From contig NZ_JAPPRC010000006.1 of the NCBI RefSeq assembly GCF_026672425.1, positions 248,001-312,000 of the forward strand: DNA of 64,000 nt. Reading direction: 5' to 3'. Source of the DNA: Pannonibacter sp. SL95. Lineage in GTDB: Bacteria > Pseudomonadota > Alphaproteobacteria > Rhizobiales > Stappiaceae. This document shows positions 34,001 to 43,552 of the stretch, piece by piece (positions within the stretch are counted from its first letter, which is position 1; each line of letters opens with the position of its first letter). Position numbers and translations under genes: made by a program. The notes beneath the pieces were generated by a model. That model was not told the origin of the DNA and did no database searches. It was given only the letters and a program-made list of their open reading frames with translations.

Positions 34001-34705
34001 TCACATCACGATGACCTTGGTGCCGACGCCAACGCGCTCGTAGAGGTCAGTGACGTCCTCGTTGCGCATGCGGATGCAGCCGGAAGATACGGCATGACCG
34101 ATCGACCAGGGTTCGTTGGAGCCATGGATGCGGTAAAGGGTCGAGCCGAGATACATGGCGCGGGCGCCGAGGGGATTGTTCGGGCCGCCGGCCATGTAGG
34201 TGGGCAGGCCCGGGCGGCGCTTGCGCATTTCAGCCGGCGGACGCCAGTCCGGCCACTCGGCCTTGCGGGTGATCTTGTGGCTGCCGGCCCATTCGAAGCC
34301 CGGCTTGCCGACGCCGACGCCATAGCGGCGCGCGACCCCGTTCTGCTCCACCAGGTAGAGGTAGCGGGCGTTGGTGTCGATGATGATGGTGCCCGGCTTG
34401 TGCGGGCCGGTGTAGTCGACCACCGCCGGAAGGAACTCCGGCGCGACCTGGCGGCGGACGGCGGCGGCGGCCTGCTGGCTGCCAGCGCTGGCAAGCTGGA
34501 CGGGGGCCTGGGCGACCGGCTCACCCACGACCATGGGCGCGCGGCTCGGCTGGCCCTCGGGGCGCAGCTGCAGCAGCCAGGGTTCGGCAAGGTTCGGGCT
34601 CAGGACGAGAGGGGGGGGATTGATGCCCCGGCTGCCTTCCGCCAGGACCTGCGGCACGGGCAGGCCGATCAGGGCCGCCAGCGCCAGGCACACACTCCGC
34701 TTCAT
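34001..34705 (-). CDS. L,D-transpeptidase (YkuD domain), periplasmic
   Basis: 234 aa from ATG 34705, with GAGGAG 8 nt upstream; a GTG codon lies just before. Residues 1-22 are a Sec signal peptide (SVCLALAALIGLPVPQVLA). A ~75-residue Ala/Gln/Pro-rich linker leads to the YkuD domain from residue ~100 (GTIIIDTNARYLYLVEQNG). The catalytic signature HGSNEPWSIGHAVSSGCIRM near residues 193-212 contains the nucleophilic cysteine. It forms 3-3 peptidoglycan crosslinks or attaches outer-membrane proteins or beta-barrels to peptidoglycan, as many Hyphomicrobiales ErfK-like enzymes do. Confidence 0.94.
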   Translation of the reverse strand: MKRSVCLALAALIGLPVPQVLAEGSRGINPPPLVLSPNLAEPWLLQLRPEGQPSRAPMVVGEPVAQAPVQLASAGSQQAAAAVRRQVAPEFLPAVVDYTGPHKPGTIIIDTNARYLYLVEQNGVARRYGVGVGKPGFEWAGSHKITRKAEWPDWRPPAEMRKRRPGLPTYMAGGPNNPLGARAMYLGSTLYRIHGSNEPWSIGHAVSSGCIRMRNEDVTDLYERVGVGTKVIVM

Positions 34706-34907
34706 CACTGATACTCCTCAACGCCAGAACGAACATCGGACCGGCCGGACGGGCAAAAGCTTTCCGGCATCGTTCAAACTTTAAGGAACTTGGTGAAGGA
34801 GAATGGTGAATCGGCTCGTAAAAGATCTGGTTAACTCGCGTAAAGGTTACCGCTTCGTATCCTTCGAGTTTACTGTTGCTGCGATGAAGACGCTGCCCCG
34901 CACAGCT

Positions 34908-35627
34908 TTACTGGACCCGGTGTTTTGCGTCACGGGCGATCAGTGGCAGCAGCGGTTCCAGTTCGCTGCGGTCCATGCCCGGGCGGACACGCGGGTCGTA
35001 AAGCATGTTGAGCAGGATCTGGTCAAAGGCCGTAAAGCGGCTGTGCCGCGAAGTGTCGTTGAACACCGAATGGGTGAGCTTCGGGTCATCATTCATCGGT
35101 CCGAGACCTTGCAGGATCTCCTCGACCAGGCAGCGGCGGAACAGGAACTCGCCCTCGTCCGAAACGATGACTGCGGATGACCCGGTAATGCCCTTGCGGC
35201 CGGATTCCACCCGCACAAGGCAACGGCCGGGCGCGTCTGCTTCCTGGTCGCCGTAGATCTCACGCCGGACAACATTGAGATAATCGGCCCGGTCAACGAC
35301 ATAGATGTTGAAGTTCGCCTCGGTTCCAGCCTCGGCGAGGCGGGCATCCAGTGTGGGGATCTTGCGTGGCAGCTCGGCAAGGAAGGCCTCGACGGCGGGC
35401 GCACGGTTGCGTGAGGCCAGATTGTGGATCCGGAAGCGCACCGGCTTCACGTATTTCTTGACGAGATAGGGCTGCCAGCTCCAGGCGCGATACTCGAGCC
35501 CGAAGACGGTGTTGGTGAAGCCCTCGATCAGTTCCTCGGCGGTAAAGCTCTCCGGCCCGGCCCGCGCCGGTACGCTTACCAGCAGGCAGACCGCGACCAG
35601 CATGGAGACAGTTGGATTGGGCAGCAT
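34908..35627 (-). CDS. DUF2927 family secreted protein
   Basis: 239 aa from ATG 35627; the ribosome site is weak and 35603 is an alternative start. Residues 1-24 are a signal peptide (VSMLVAVCLLVSVPARA). Residues ~28-205 match the DUF2927 pattern: SFTAEELIEGFTNTVFGLEY, a cysteine in GRCLVRVES, RRCLVEEILQGLGPMNDDP, and FTAFDQILLNMLYDPRVRPG. The last motifs resemble those of the metallopeptidase-like family of unknown activity. It is probably periplasmic. It is divergent from cheZ. Confidence 0.78.
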   Translation of the reverse strand: MLPNPTVSMLVAVCLLVSVPARAGPESFTAEELIEGFTNTVFGLEYRAWSWQPYLVKKYVKPVRFRIHNLASRNRAPAVEAFLAELPRKIPTLDARLAEAGTEANFNIYVVDRADYLNVVRREIYGDQEADAPGRCLVRVESGRKGITGSSAVIVSDEGEFLFRRCLVEEILQGLGPMNDDPKLTHSVFNDTSRHSRFTAFDQILLNMLYDPRVRPGMDRSELEPLLPLIARDAKHRVQ

Positions 35628-35865
35628 AGCGAGGGACTGAAGACCCAAAGGTTCATGGCCGGTTGCCCGCCATCCGGGCTTGCCTGCGCAAATGTACCCA
35701 ATGCGGTAACGACTTGGAAAGCAAATCTTCTTGTTCAGGACTTCGCCGGACAGGCTGTTGCAGCAGCTCTCCCGAGGGAACATTTCCTTAAACATCGACA
35801 GATATAAATCGTGAAAAGAGGATGGATTATCTGCGCGAGCGGTGACGGTAACAGCGGGAGTTGGC

Positions 35866-36600
35866 ATGGCTGCGGTCAAGCGTGTTTTCCGGGCGGAAAG
35901 CCTGTTTCGCGAAGCGGCAGGAGCTCAGGGCCTACCCGAGCGCAGCGAAGAGCAGCGCCATCGCGAGCTGATGGCCGAAATGGCCTCGCTGCGGGCGCTG
36001 ATGAAAGGCGCCCCCGACCCCAAGGAAATGAGCGAACACGTGTTGCAGGAGTTCCGGCGTGAACTTGGCGAAGCCGCCAAGCTCAAGAAGGAACTCGATG
36101 CCATGTACGAAGCGATCCTGATGACCAAGAAGGAAATCGCGGCGCTGCATCACACCACTGGCTCCGAGGGGCCGGAAATGACCCGCGTCACCAACGAGCT
36201 GGACGCGATCGTCATCGGCACGGAAGGGGCGACCGAAGCCATCCTGTCCGCGTCCGAGTTCATTGACGAGACTGCCAATACCCTGTCCGCACGGCTGAGC
36301 GGCCAGGACCGCGACATGGCCAACGACATCCAGGAACGCGTCATCCAGATCTTCGAGGCCTGCAACTTCCAGGATCTCACCGGTCAGCGCATCTCCAAGG
36401 TGGTCGGCGCGCTGCGCTTCGTTGAAGAGCGCATCATCGACATGATGAACATCTGGGGCGGCATCGAGGCCTTCAAGGAAATCGAGTTCAAGATGCGCGA
36501 GAGCAACTCGGAAGGCGATGCGGCGCTGCTCAACGGCCCGTCGCTCAAGTCCGACACGGATACGGTCAGCCAGGACGACATCGACGCCCTGTTTGCCTGA
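35866..36600 (+). CDS. cheZ: Chemotaxis phosphatase CheZ (alphaproteobacterial type)
   Basis: 244 aa from ATG 35866, behind GGGAG. The protein is nearly all helix, with a long coiled-coil hairpin. The phosphatase motif region reads ERVIQIFEACNFQDLTGQRI near residue 168, with the catalytic glutamine in FQDLTGQR as in CheZ. The C-terminus DDIDALFA, preceded by SQ, is the conserved CheY-P-binding tail. It removes phosphate from CheY-P and so ends chemotactic signals. No other che genes adjoin it, but an MCP gene lies 1.1 kb downstream. It is followed by a strong terminator. Confidence 0.9.
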   Translation: MAAVKRVFRAESLFREAAGAQGLPERSEEQRHRELMAEMASLRALMKGAPDPKEMSEHVLQEFRRELGEAAKLKKELDAMYEAILMTKKEIAALHHTTGSEGPEMTRVTNELDAIVIGTEGATEAILSASEFIDETANTLSARLSGQDRDMANDIQERVIQIFEACNFQDLTGQRISKVVGALRFVEERIIDMMNIWGGIEAFKEIEFKMRESNSEGDAALLNGPSLKSDTDTVSQDDIDALFA

Positions 36601-36623
36601 GTGGCTCTACGCGCGGAATTCGG

Positions 36624-36650
36624 AAAGGCCGGCTTGTCCGGCCTTTTTTG
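36624..36650 (+). terminator. Intrinsic terminator after cheZ
   Basis: Stem AAAGGCCGG / CCGGCCTTT with a 5-nt loop and a continuing T-run. It lies 24 bp past the cheZ stop. Confidence 0.92.
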
Positions 36651-36694
36651 TTGTTCGGCTGATTTCGACGAGCGAAAGTCTTGCTCCGTGTCAC

Positions 36695-36855
36695 TCCGGG
36701 CGAGCAACGCGAGGCCCGGAGCCTACTCATTCGCAGAGCGCTCATTTCATTCGGTTCACTCTGATCGAATGCTGCCAGGCCTCGCGTTTTTCAAAGGCTC
36801 TGCAAGCGAGTAGGCCCCGGCTCTGCGCTGCGCTTGGCCGTGGTGGACGCCGGTG
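36695..36855 (-). repeat. 161-bp palindromic dispersed element, copy B (inverted to copy A)
   Basis: The reverse complement aligns over its whole 161 bp with 19121-19281. The outer arms are well conserved, for example GAGCCGGGGCCTACTCGCTT in both, allowing one or two changes, while the central ~60 bp is divergent. It occupies most of the otherwise gene-free 395-bp gap between cheZ and tag. Confidence 0.75.
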
Positions 36856-36995
36856 ACTTGCTTGCATGCCCAGTGCCTATGCCCCCCCACACAAGAAAAT
36901 CTCCCACGCCCTCGCTCCCCCGCCGTCCGGGCCTTTTCTGTTGTTCGATTGCTGGTTTGGTGATAGGAACAAATTAAGAACATGTCGAGGTGATG

Positions 36996-37655
36996 ATGAA
37001 CGCGCCGATGGACGAAACACTGCCGGCCGGCCTGATGTGCGGCGCTGACGGAGAGGTTCGCTGCTGGTGGCAGCAGGGGCTCGACGACTATGCCCACTAC
37101 CATGACCGGGAGTGGGGCCGTCCGGTGACGGATGATACGCGGCTGTTCGAGAAGATCTGTCTTGAAGGCTTTCAGTCGGGCTTGTCCTGGCTGACCATCC
37201 TGCGCAAGCGCGAGAATTTCCGCGCGGCCTTTGCCGGGTTCGACATCGACCAGGTGGCCGCCTTTACTGAGGCTGATATCGAGCGCTGCGTGGCGGATGC
37301 CGGCATTGTGCGGCACCGGGGCAAGATCGTCTCGACCATCAACAACGCCCGGCGTGCACAGGAACTGCGTTCTGAGTTCGGCACGCTGGCGGCCTATTTC
37401 TGGGCGCATGAACCCGGCCCGGCAGACCGGCCCGAAGTGTGCGACCACGCCACGCTGAGCAAGATGGCGACGTCCCCGGCGAGCCTTGCCATCTCGAAGG
37501 ATCTGAAGAAGCGCGGCTGGACCTTTGTCGGCCCGACGACTGTCTATGCCTTCATGCAGGCCATGGGCCTTGTCAATGACCACCTTGAGGGCTGCTGCGT
37601 CCGGGCCGAGATCGAGGCGGTCCGGGCAAAGTTCGCCCGTCCGAAACGCGGATAA
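36996..37655 (+). CDS. tag: DNA-3-methyladenine glycosylase I
   Basis: 219 aa. The start is placed at ATG 36996 with GAGG 5 nt upstream; GTG 36990 and ATG 36993 are alternatives. The family core is plain: RCWWQQGLDDYAHYHDREWG near residue 22, FEKICLEGFQSGLSWLTILR near residue 50, and GWTFVGPTTVYAFMQAMGLVNDH near residue 172. The C-terminal HLEGCC and the N-terminal cysteine supply the zinc ligands known for Tag. It removes 3-methyladenine from alkylated DNA. It is preceded by the 161-bp repeat and followed by the terminator of the convergent MCP gene. Confidence 0.95.
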   Translation: MNAPMDETLPAGLMCGADGEVRCWWQQGLDDYAHYHDREWGRPVTDDTRLFEKICLEGFQSGLSWLTILRKRENFRAAFAGFDIDQVAAFTEADIERCVADAGIVRHRGKIVSTINNARRAQELRSEFGTLAAYFWAHEPGPADRPEVCDHATLSKMATSPASLAISKDLKKRGWTFVGPTTVYAFMQAMGLVNDHLEGCCVRAEIEAVRAKFARPKRG

Positions 37656-37689
37656 AAAAGTCCGCGCCCTTTTTGCAAACGGCGCGGAC
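37654..37689 (-). terminator. Intrinsic terminator for the chemoreceptor gene (minus strand)
   Basis: On the minus strand GTCCGCGCC pairs perfectly with GGCGCGGAC around a 12-nt loop, then runs into TTTTTT. It lies 52 bp past the MCP stop and overlaps the end of tag by 2 bp. Confidence 0.9.
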
Positions 37690-37741
37690 AGTTCGTGGAG
37701 TGCATCCCTTCGGATGCTTGGCAGTCTGACCCAGGGGATCG

Positions 37742-39436
37742 TCAGGCTGCCTGGATCTCGCCGATGAACTTTGTCACCTGCGTGCTGAGGCGGCCGCTGC
37801 GATCGGCGAGCGCGCGGGCGGTCGACAGCACTTGTGTGGTGGCGGCGCTGTTTGTCTCTGCTGCCTCATTGAGGCTGGCGATGTTGCGGGAGACTTCGGT
37901 CGTCCCTTGTGCCGCTTCGGTGATGTTGCGGCTGATTTCATCGGTTGTCGTGTTCTGCTCCTCGGCAGCTGCCGCAACGCCAGAGGAAATGTCATTCAGG
38001 TCGGCGATGATGTTGGCGATCAGTTCGATCACGGGCACCGTGTTCTGAACTTCGGACTGCATCTTGCCGATCTGGCCGGTGATCTCTTCGGTTGCCTTTG
38101 CAGTCTGGTTGGCAAGCGACTTGACCTCGTTGGCAACCACGGCGAAGCCCTTGCCGGCCTCACCGGCGCGGGCGGCCTCGATGGTGGCATTCAGCGCCAG
38201 CAGATTGGTCTGTTCGGCGATGCTGCGGATGAGGTCGATGATCTCGCCGATGGCTTCGGCGCCGGTCTGCAGCGACGAAACGCGGGACGTTGCCGATGTC
38301 ACGTGCTCCTTCGCCGTCGCAGCCAGTTTCGAGGTCTTGACGATCTGGGCGCTGACTTCCCGGATGGACGATGACATCTCTTCCGTGGCACCTGCGACCA
38401 TCTGCACATTGGCCGAGGCCTGTGTGGCGGCAGATGCGATCGTGCCGCTCTGCGACGCTGTTTCCTCGGCCGTGCTGGCCATGGACTGAGCGGTCGCCTC
38501 CAGCTCGGTTGCAGAGGAATTCAACACGGTCAGAGCCTGATCGACATCTTCCTGGAAGCGGAACGTCAGCTGGCGGATCTGTTCGGCGCGTTCAGCCTTG
38601 CGGGATGCTTCGGCGACCTGTTCCTGCATCATGTTCTGACGTTCGGAGGCGTTGGTCTTGAACACTTCCATGGCCTTGGCAATGGACCCGACTTCGTCGG
38701 TCTGGTCGGCATAGTCGACCTTGAATTCGAACTCACCCTTGGCAAGGCGCTGCAGGCCGTCGACCATGACGGTCAAGGGGCGAACGATGAAGCGACGTGA
38801 GACAAAGAAACCTGCAACCAGACCGGCTCCAATGCCAATGACAGCGACGGCGATCAACAAGAAGCCGGAACTGCTGGCCATGTCGCCCGCTTCTTCGGAG
38901 CGGCGATTGCCAGTGGCTTCAGAGAAATCGACATAACGCAGCAGCGCTGTCGCGATCTTGTCGGCGAGTTCGCGTGAGGTTGCGACTTCGGTCAGGATTG
39001 CCTGCTGATCCGCGGTCAACGTTGTGTTCGAACTGCGCTCCGCCACATCAAGCGCACGGGCCATGCGCGGCGTGTATTCGTCGAACAGCTCCTGGATTTC
39101 GATCAGCATCCCGCGCTGCTCGCCTTCGGCGTTTGCAACGGCGGCGGCAATGCGTTCGCGGAAGGAGGCCTGGGTCGCCTCGATATCGCGGCGAATGGCG
39201 GCAGCTTGACCGGGATCGGCCGCAAGCCGGTATTCGGCGCGGCTGAGGGTCAGAATGTTCTGGTTCATTTGGGCGCCGAGTTTGACGTCAGAGGCCGTCC
39301 GGTTGATTGCTCCCGCTGCTGTATTCAAATGGTCAAGCGAGACGTAGCCAATACCGGAGTTGATGAGCGAGATGATGCTCAAGAGAAAGACAACCGACAT
39401 GACCTTGCCGGAGACCGAGATATTACGCATGAACAT
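37742..39436 (-). CDS. Methyl-accepting chemotaxis protein
   Basis: 564 aa from ATG 39436, behind GGAGGCACGAAC. The first membrane segment is at residues ~13-33 ([20 protein letters not shown]). A helical periplasmic four-helix-bundle-like sensor spans residues ~35-185, and the second segment is near 190-212 ([20 protein letters not shown]). A HAMP domain follows ([20 protein letters not shown]). The signalling hairpin has its tip [20 protein letters not shown] near residue 430. It senses an unknown ligand and drives CheA. It has no obvious CheR/CheB docking tail. The gene stands alone; its partners CheA/CheW are elsewhere. Confidence 0.94.
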   Translation of the reverse strand: MFMRNISVSGKVMSVVFLLSIISLINSGIGYVSLDHLNTAAGAINRTASDVKLGAQMNQNILTLSRAEYRLAADPGQAAAIRRDIEATQASFRERIAAAVANAEGEQRGMLIEIQELFDEYTPRMARALDVAERSSNTTLTADQQAILTEVATSRELADKIATALLRYVDFSEATGNRRSEEAGDMASSSGFLLIAVAVIGIGAGLVAGFFVSRRFIVRPLTVMVDGLQRLAKGEFEFKVDYADQTDEVGSIAKAMEVFKTNASERQNMMQEQVAEASRKAERAEQIRQLTFRFQEDVDQALTVLNSSATELEATAQSMASTAEETASQSGTIASAATQASANVQMVAGATEEMSSSIREVSAQIVKTSKLAATAKEHVTSATSRVSSLQTGAEAIGEIIDLIRSIAEQTNLLALNATIEAARAGEAGKGFAVVANEVKSLANQTAKATEEITGQIGKMQSEVQNTVPVIELIANIIADLNDISSGVAAAAEEQNTTTDEISRNITEAAQGTTEVSRNIASLNEAAETNSAATTQVLSTARALADRSGRLSTQVTKFIGEIQAA

Positions 39437-39702
39437 TGTTCGTGCCTCCAGAGCGTAGTTGCGGAGGGTGATCAGGAAAAAGATTCTTGATATACGGAGA
39501 TCATCAGCGGTCAAAATTGACCGAATGTTAAAAAGTTATAGAATTATTAACAGAGTTAACTTGAACATAAAGGCATTCCGTTTGGGAAGCTAAATCCTGC
39601 TAACCATACCGTCCAAAATACTGACGAAGCCTGTGATCCAAAACGGAATTAGCAGTTTCCGCGCTGCACCTACCGCGCCGCGGGAGGCAGGCACGAAACG
39701 AA
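39437..39702. other. AT-rich intergenic region upstream of the chemoreceptor
   Basis: This gap, notably AT-rich around 39500-39600, must hold the leftward MCP promoter. The sequence has runs such as AAGTTATAGAATTATTAACA. There is no gene. Flagellar/chemotaxis sigma-28 promoters (TAAA-N15-GCCGATAA-like) were looked for and no clear match was seen. Confidence 0.45.
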
Positions 39703-39737
39703 AAACGCCACCGTGTCACAGCGACACGGCGGCGTTT
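39703..39737 (-). terminator. Terminator hairpin of the his operon
   Basis: AAACGCCACCGTGTC (39703-39717) pairs with GACACGGCGGCGTTT (39723-39737) with a single mismatch. On the minus strand it follows hisG by 18 bp and runs into a TTTTT-rich tail. Confidence 0.85.
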
Positions 39738-39755
39738 ACCTGCAGGCAGAATGTC

Positions 39756-40724
39756 TCAGCCGTTCACTTTTTCCGCAAGCGGGTCGAACAGACGGTTGGT
39801 GGCGCGGAAGATGTAGTCGGGCTTCTCGACGCTGACCGCGGTGGCGCCATGGGCGATCAGCATCTGGGCGCAATCGGGGGCGAGATCGCGCGGGCAGAGC
39901 AGGCTGAGGACGCCGCTATCGGCGGCAAGGCCGTAGATCAGCTCGGCGCCCATCGGCAGGATGTCCTTCACCGCGCCGCGGGTGTCGGGGACATGGGCGC
40001 GGACGAGCCGGCTGCCCCGGGCGGTTTCTTCGGCCGCGACCCGGTCGAGGATGGTGCGGGCGGCGGACAGCGCCTCGCCGCTCCAGTCGGCCTTCAGCGA
40101 GGCAACGAGATGCGCCTGGCTTTTCAGGATCACGCCATCGGCGAGGATTTTCAGCGCATTGGCTTCGAGCGTTGACCCGGTCGTGGTGATGTCGACGATC
40201 AGCTCGGCAGAGCCGGCCGCCGGCGCGCCCTCGGTTGCCCCGGCGCTTTCGACGATCCAGTAATCGGCAATGCCGTGACGGGCGAAGAAGGCGCGGGTGA
40301 GGTTGACGTATTTCGTGGCGACGCGCATGCGCCGGCCATGGCGGTTGCGGAAGTCGGAGGCGACATCGCCAAGATCCGCCATGGTCTCCACGTCGATCCA
40401 GGCCTTCGGCACGGCGACGACCACATCGGCCGGGCCGAAGCCGAGCGGGGTGACGACATGGACGAGCTTGTCCGGCGTCGCGATGCTTTCATGCACCAAG
40501 TCCAGACCGGTGATGCCGAAATGGATGCTGCCGGCGGCCAGCTCCCGGGCGATCTCGGAGGCGGACAGGAAAGCGATCTCGACGCTGTCGAGCCCCTTGA
40601 TGGCGCCGCGATAATTGCGGTCACCGCCGGGCTGGACGATCTTCAGGCCGGCACCGGCGAAGAACTCGGAGGTGTTTTCCTGCAGGCGGCCCTTGGAGGG
40701 AATGCCAATGATGAGCCGGGTCAT
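39756..40724 (-). CDS. hisG: ATP phosphoribosyltransferase catalytic subunit
   Basis: 322 aa. HisG core: [20 protein letters not shown] at the N-terminus, [20 protein letters not shown] near residue 52 and the PRPP-binding loop [17 protein letters not shown] near residue 178. It catalyses the first step of histidine synthesis, ATP + PRPP to phosphoribosyl-ATP. In organisms with HisZ the catalytic subunit needs the HisS-like HisZ partner. The ATG overlaps the hisZ stop by 4 bp, so the two are translationally coupled. The 322-aa length is typical of the alphaproteobacterial form. It is last in hisS-hisZ-hisG. Confidence 0.95.
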   Translation of the reverse strand: MTRLIIGIPSKGRLQENTSEFFAGAGLKIVQPGGDRNYRGAIKGLDSVEIAFLSASEIARELAAGSIHFGITGLDLVHESIATPDKLVHVVTPLGFGPADVVVAVPKAWIDVETMADLGDVASDFRNRHGRRMRVATKYVNLTRAFFARHGIADYWIVESAGATEGAPAAGSAELIVDITTTGSTLEANALKILADGVILKSQAHLVASLKADWSGEALSAARTILDRVAAEETARGSRLVRAHVPDTRGAVKDILPMGAELIYGLAADSGVLSLLCPRDLAPDCAQMLIAHGATAVSVEKPDYIFRATNRLFDPLAEKVNG

Positions 40725-41872
40725 GCGCGGGCCTCCAGCACAGCGGTGAGACGGTCAAGCCAGAGCGAGAAACCGACGGCGGGAACCTCGTCATTTGCGC
40801 CAAGGAGACGCAGCAGCCGGTCGTAGCGGCCGCCGCCCAGAAGCGTGCCCGCGTTCGCAGCGCCGGGGGCGCTCACCTCGAAGACGAAGCCGGTGTAATA
40901 GTCGAGCCGGCGGCCGAAATCGGCAGCGAAGCGGATCTGGGTAAGGTCTAGGCCATGGCTCACCATGGCTGCCGTGCGGGCGCGGAAGGCCGCAAGCGGG
41001 GCGGCAAGATCAAGGCCATGGCGGGTCGCAAAGGCTTCGAGCGCGTCTGCGCTCTCGTCTGGGCGACCCGTGATCGCAAGGTACTCGCTGAGGATGCTGG
41101 CAGCCGTCTTGTGCGTGCCTGCGCCGCTGGCAAGCGCGGCCTGTTCCAGGAAGCGTTCGGCGATCTCGCTGGCGGTGCGGCCGCCCACGGCGGAAATGCC
41201 GGCAATGGACAGGAGATCGGCAACGACTTCCTGCGCGGCATCGGGATTGGCACCCTCCAGCGCGGCGAGGAAGCCGAGGCGGGCGTCGCGGCGCTGGTCG
41301 GACGGGGCACCTGCGCCGCTCATGCGGGTGATCGCTGCGGTCAGGCGTTCGCCTTCGCCAAAGAGATCGCGCAGGCGGCGCTGCCAGACGACCGGCAGAT
41401 CAAGCCCGGCCAGAACGGCGGAAAACAGGGTCTCGTCGCCAATCCGCACCACGGGATGCTCAAGGCCGAGATCGGCCAGAACGGAAAGGGCGAGCGCCAG
41501 CATGGCGGCATCGGCGTCTTCCCGGTCGGCGCGGCCGAGGCTTTCAGCGCCCACCTGCGGGATCTCGCCCAGCTCGCCCGGCCGCTGGCGGAACACGGAC
41601 CCGGCGTAACAGTAATCATCACGCCGGTAGGCCGGCTCGCTTTCGAGGTGCTGGCGGCAGACCGGGATGGTGAAATCCGGGCGCAGGCATAGCTCGCGCC
41701 CGTCGGCGCCGCTGGTCAGGAACAGACGACGGCGGATGTCCTCGCCGGTCAGGTCCAGGAACACGTCTGCCGGCTGCAGGATCGGCGGGTCGATGCGGGT
41801 GTGCCCGGAAGTTTCCAGCCGGGCAAGGGCCTTGCTTGCGAGCGCGGCGGGCGAAAGATCAGGTCTCGACAT
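40721..41872 (-). CDS. hisZ: ATP phosphoribosyltransferase regulatory subunit
   Basis: 383 aa. A class II synthetase-like fold, paralogous to HisS but without the anticodon-binding domain. Motifs: [14 protein letters not shown] near residue 63, [20 protein letters not shown] near residue 80, and near the C-terminus [18 protein letters not shown] and [15 protein letters not shown]. HisZ binds HisG and makes it active and feedback-sensitive. It sits between hisS (16-bp gap) and hisG (4-bp overlap), the standard arrangement in Hyphomicrobiales. Confidence 0.95.
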   Translation of the reverse strand: MSRPDLSPAALASKALARLETSGHTRIDPPILQPADVFLDLTGEDIRRRLFLTSGADGRELCLRPDFTIPVCRQHLESEPAYRRDDYCYAGSVFRQRPGELGEIPQVGAESLGRADREDADAAMLALALSVLADLGLEHPVVRIGDETLFSAVLAGLDLPVVWQRRLRDLFGEGERLTAAITRMSGAGAPSDQRRDARLGFLAALEGANPDAAQEVVADLLSIAGISAVGGRTASEIAERFLEQAALASGAGTHKTAASILSEYLAITGRPDESADALEAFATRHGLDLAAPLAAFRARTAAMVSHGLDLTQIRFAADFGRRLDYYTGFVFEVSAPGAANAGTLLGGGRYDRLLRLLGANDEVPAVGFSLWLDRLTAVLEARA

Positions 41873-41888
41873 GTCCGGGTCGTCCCCT

Positions 41889-43409
41889 TCAGGCGTTGGC
41901 CAGCTTGCCGCGCGAGCGGTCCTCGGCCTGCGCGGCCAGCATCTTGCGCACGGTCTCGACCAGGTCGGTCTCGCGCACGGTCTCCTGCGCCGGGCGGCTT
42001 TCGCGCCATGTTACATTGTCGGTTATTTCACCTGAAAGACGCTTGCCCTCGATGAGGTCCTTGATCTGGATCTCGCCGTTGGCACGCTCCTCCGAACCCT
42101 GGATGATGGCCAGCGGGCAGCCGCGCTTGTCGGCGTATTTCAGCTGGTTGCCGAATTTCTTCCAGTTGCCCTGGTACATCTCGGCGCGGATACCGGCGGC
42201 GCGCAGCTGCTGCGTCATGGCCTGATACTTCGCAAGGGCGGCCACATCGCCGTCCATCACGGTGACCAGCACCGGCTCCAGCACTTCGGCCACATCGAGC
42301 TTGCCGAGGTTCTTCAGCGCGCTCATCAGGCGCGAAACGCCGATGGAGAAGCCGGTTGCCGGAACGTCGCGGCCGGTGAAGCGCTTGACGAGACCGTCAT
42401 AACGGCCACCGCCACCGACGGAGCCGAACTGGACGACCTCACCCTTCTCGTTGGTGACCGGGAAGGTCAGCTCGGCCTCGTAGACCGGGCCGGTGTAATA
42501 TTCGAGGCCGCGGACAACGGCTGGCGATATGAAAACGCGGTCAGTATAGCCAGCTGCGATAATCAAACTCGCGATTGTGTCGAGTTCATCAAAGCCTTGA
42601 TTTGCAGTCTCATTATCACCGCAGATTGCCTTGATGCAATCGAGGGTCTCTTTTGCACTGTCTCGCGTGGCTTTTAGTAGCTCGACAACACGCGCGATAC
42701 GCGGGGCGTCAAGTCCGGCACCTGCAGTGAAATCACCGCTGTCGTCCTTCCTGCCCGCTCCGAGAAGCAGCTCGACACCTTCGATTCCGAATTTGTCATA
42801 CTTGTCCATGGCGCGCAGGACGGTCAGACGGCGTTCGGCGTTTTCATTACCGCCTAGGCCAATGATCTCCATCACACCGTCAAGCAGTTTGCGATTATTC
42901 ACGCGAATAACGTACTTGCCCTTGAGGCCAAGCGCGTCGAGCGTGTCGGCGAACATCATACACATCTCGGCATCTGCGGCAGCGCCGGGCGCGCCGACGC
43001 TGTCGGCGTCGAACTGCATGAACTGGCGGAAACGGCCGGGGCCGGGCTTCTCGTTTCGGAACACCCAGCCGGCTCGGTAGCTGCGGAAGGGCAGCTGGAT
43101 CTCGTTGATGTGCTCGGCGACGTGACGCGCCAGCGGCGCGGTCAGGTCATAGCGCAGGCTCATCCACTGCTCGTCGTCGTCCTGCACCGAGAACACGCCG
43201 GCATTCGGGCGGTCGGTGTCGGGCAGGAACTTGCCGAGGCAGTCGGTGTATTCGAAGGCCGGCGTCTCGATCGGCTCGAAGCCGTAGAGCTCGTAGACGC
43301 CCTTGATCTTCGCGAGCATATGCTCGCTGGCACGGATCTCCTCAGCCGACCGGTCGACAAAGCCGCGCGGCAGCCGCGCCTTGAGTTTCTGGGACTTCGG
43401 ATTGGACAT
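41889..43409 (-). CDS. hisS: Histidyl-tRNA synthetase, alphaproteobacterial type
   Basis: 506 aa from ATG 43409 ([20 protein letters not shown]). Class II motifs: motif 2 as [20 protein letters not shown] near residue 112, histidine-site segments [14 protein letters not shown] and [12 protein letters not shown] near residues 300-340, and the anticodon-binding domain at the C-terminus ([18 protein letters not shown]). The [12 protein letters not shown] segment is closer to eukaryote-like HisRS than to E. coli, as known for alphaproteobacteria whose tRNA-His lacks G-1. Bases ~42500-42915 are much lower in GC than the flanks (see findings). First gene of hisS-hisZ-hisG. Confidence 0.95.
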   Translation of the reverse strand: MSNPKSQKLKARLPRGFVDRSAEEIRASEHMLAKIKGVYELYGFEPIETPAFEYTDCLGKFLPDTDRPNAGVFSVQDDDEQWMSLRYDLTAPLARHVAEHINEIQLPFRSYRAGWVFRNEKPGPGRFRQFMQFDADSVGAPGAAADAEMCMMFADTLDALGLKGKYVIRVNNRKLLDGVMEIIGLGGNENAERRLTVLRAMDKYDKFGIEGVELLLGAGRKDDSGDFTAGAGLDAPRIARVVELLKATRDSAKETLDCIKAICGDNETANQGFDELDTIASLIIAAGYTDRVFISPAVVRGLEYYTGPVYEAELTFPVTNEKGEVVQFGSVGGGGRYDGLVKRFTGRDVPATGFSIGVSRLMSALKNLGKLDVAEVLEPVLVTVMDGDVAALAKYQAMTQQLRAAGIRAEMYQGNWKKFGNQLKYADKRGCPLAIIQGSEERANGEIQIKDLIEGKRLSGEITDNVTWRESRPAQETVRETDLVETVRKMLAAQAEDRSRGKLANA

Positions 43410-43552
43410 GGGGATCACGGTACTTTGAGGAAAGATCAATGCCTCCGCTGTCCCCGACCGGGGACAGCAGGCAGGTGTTTCCTAGACGAAACAAGGGGGG
43501 CGGGCAAGGCCGGGTGCTGTCGCGTCAGCCTGCGGGAGGCCGTCGCTGTTCC

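Noticed and set aside
34803-35180. 125-codon plus-strand frame with AAGGAGA upstream
   Set aside because: The ribosome-like sequence is too close to the ATG, and most of the frame is antisense to the DUF2927 gene, which has a signal peptide and domain match.
39500-39600. AT-rich tract as a possible foreign insertion
   Set aside because: It is short, non-coding and positioned as a promoter of the chemoreceptor; no repeats or mobile genes accompany it.
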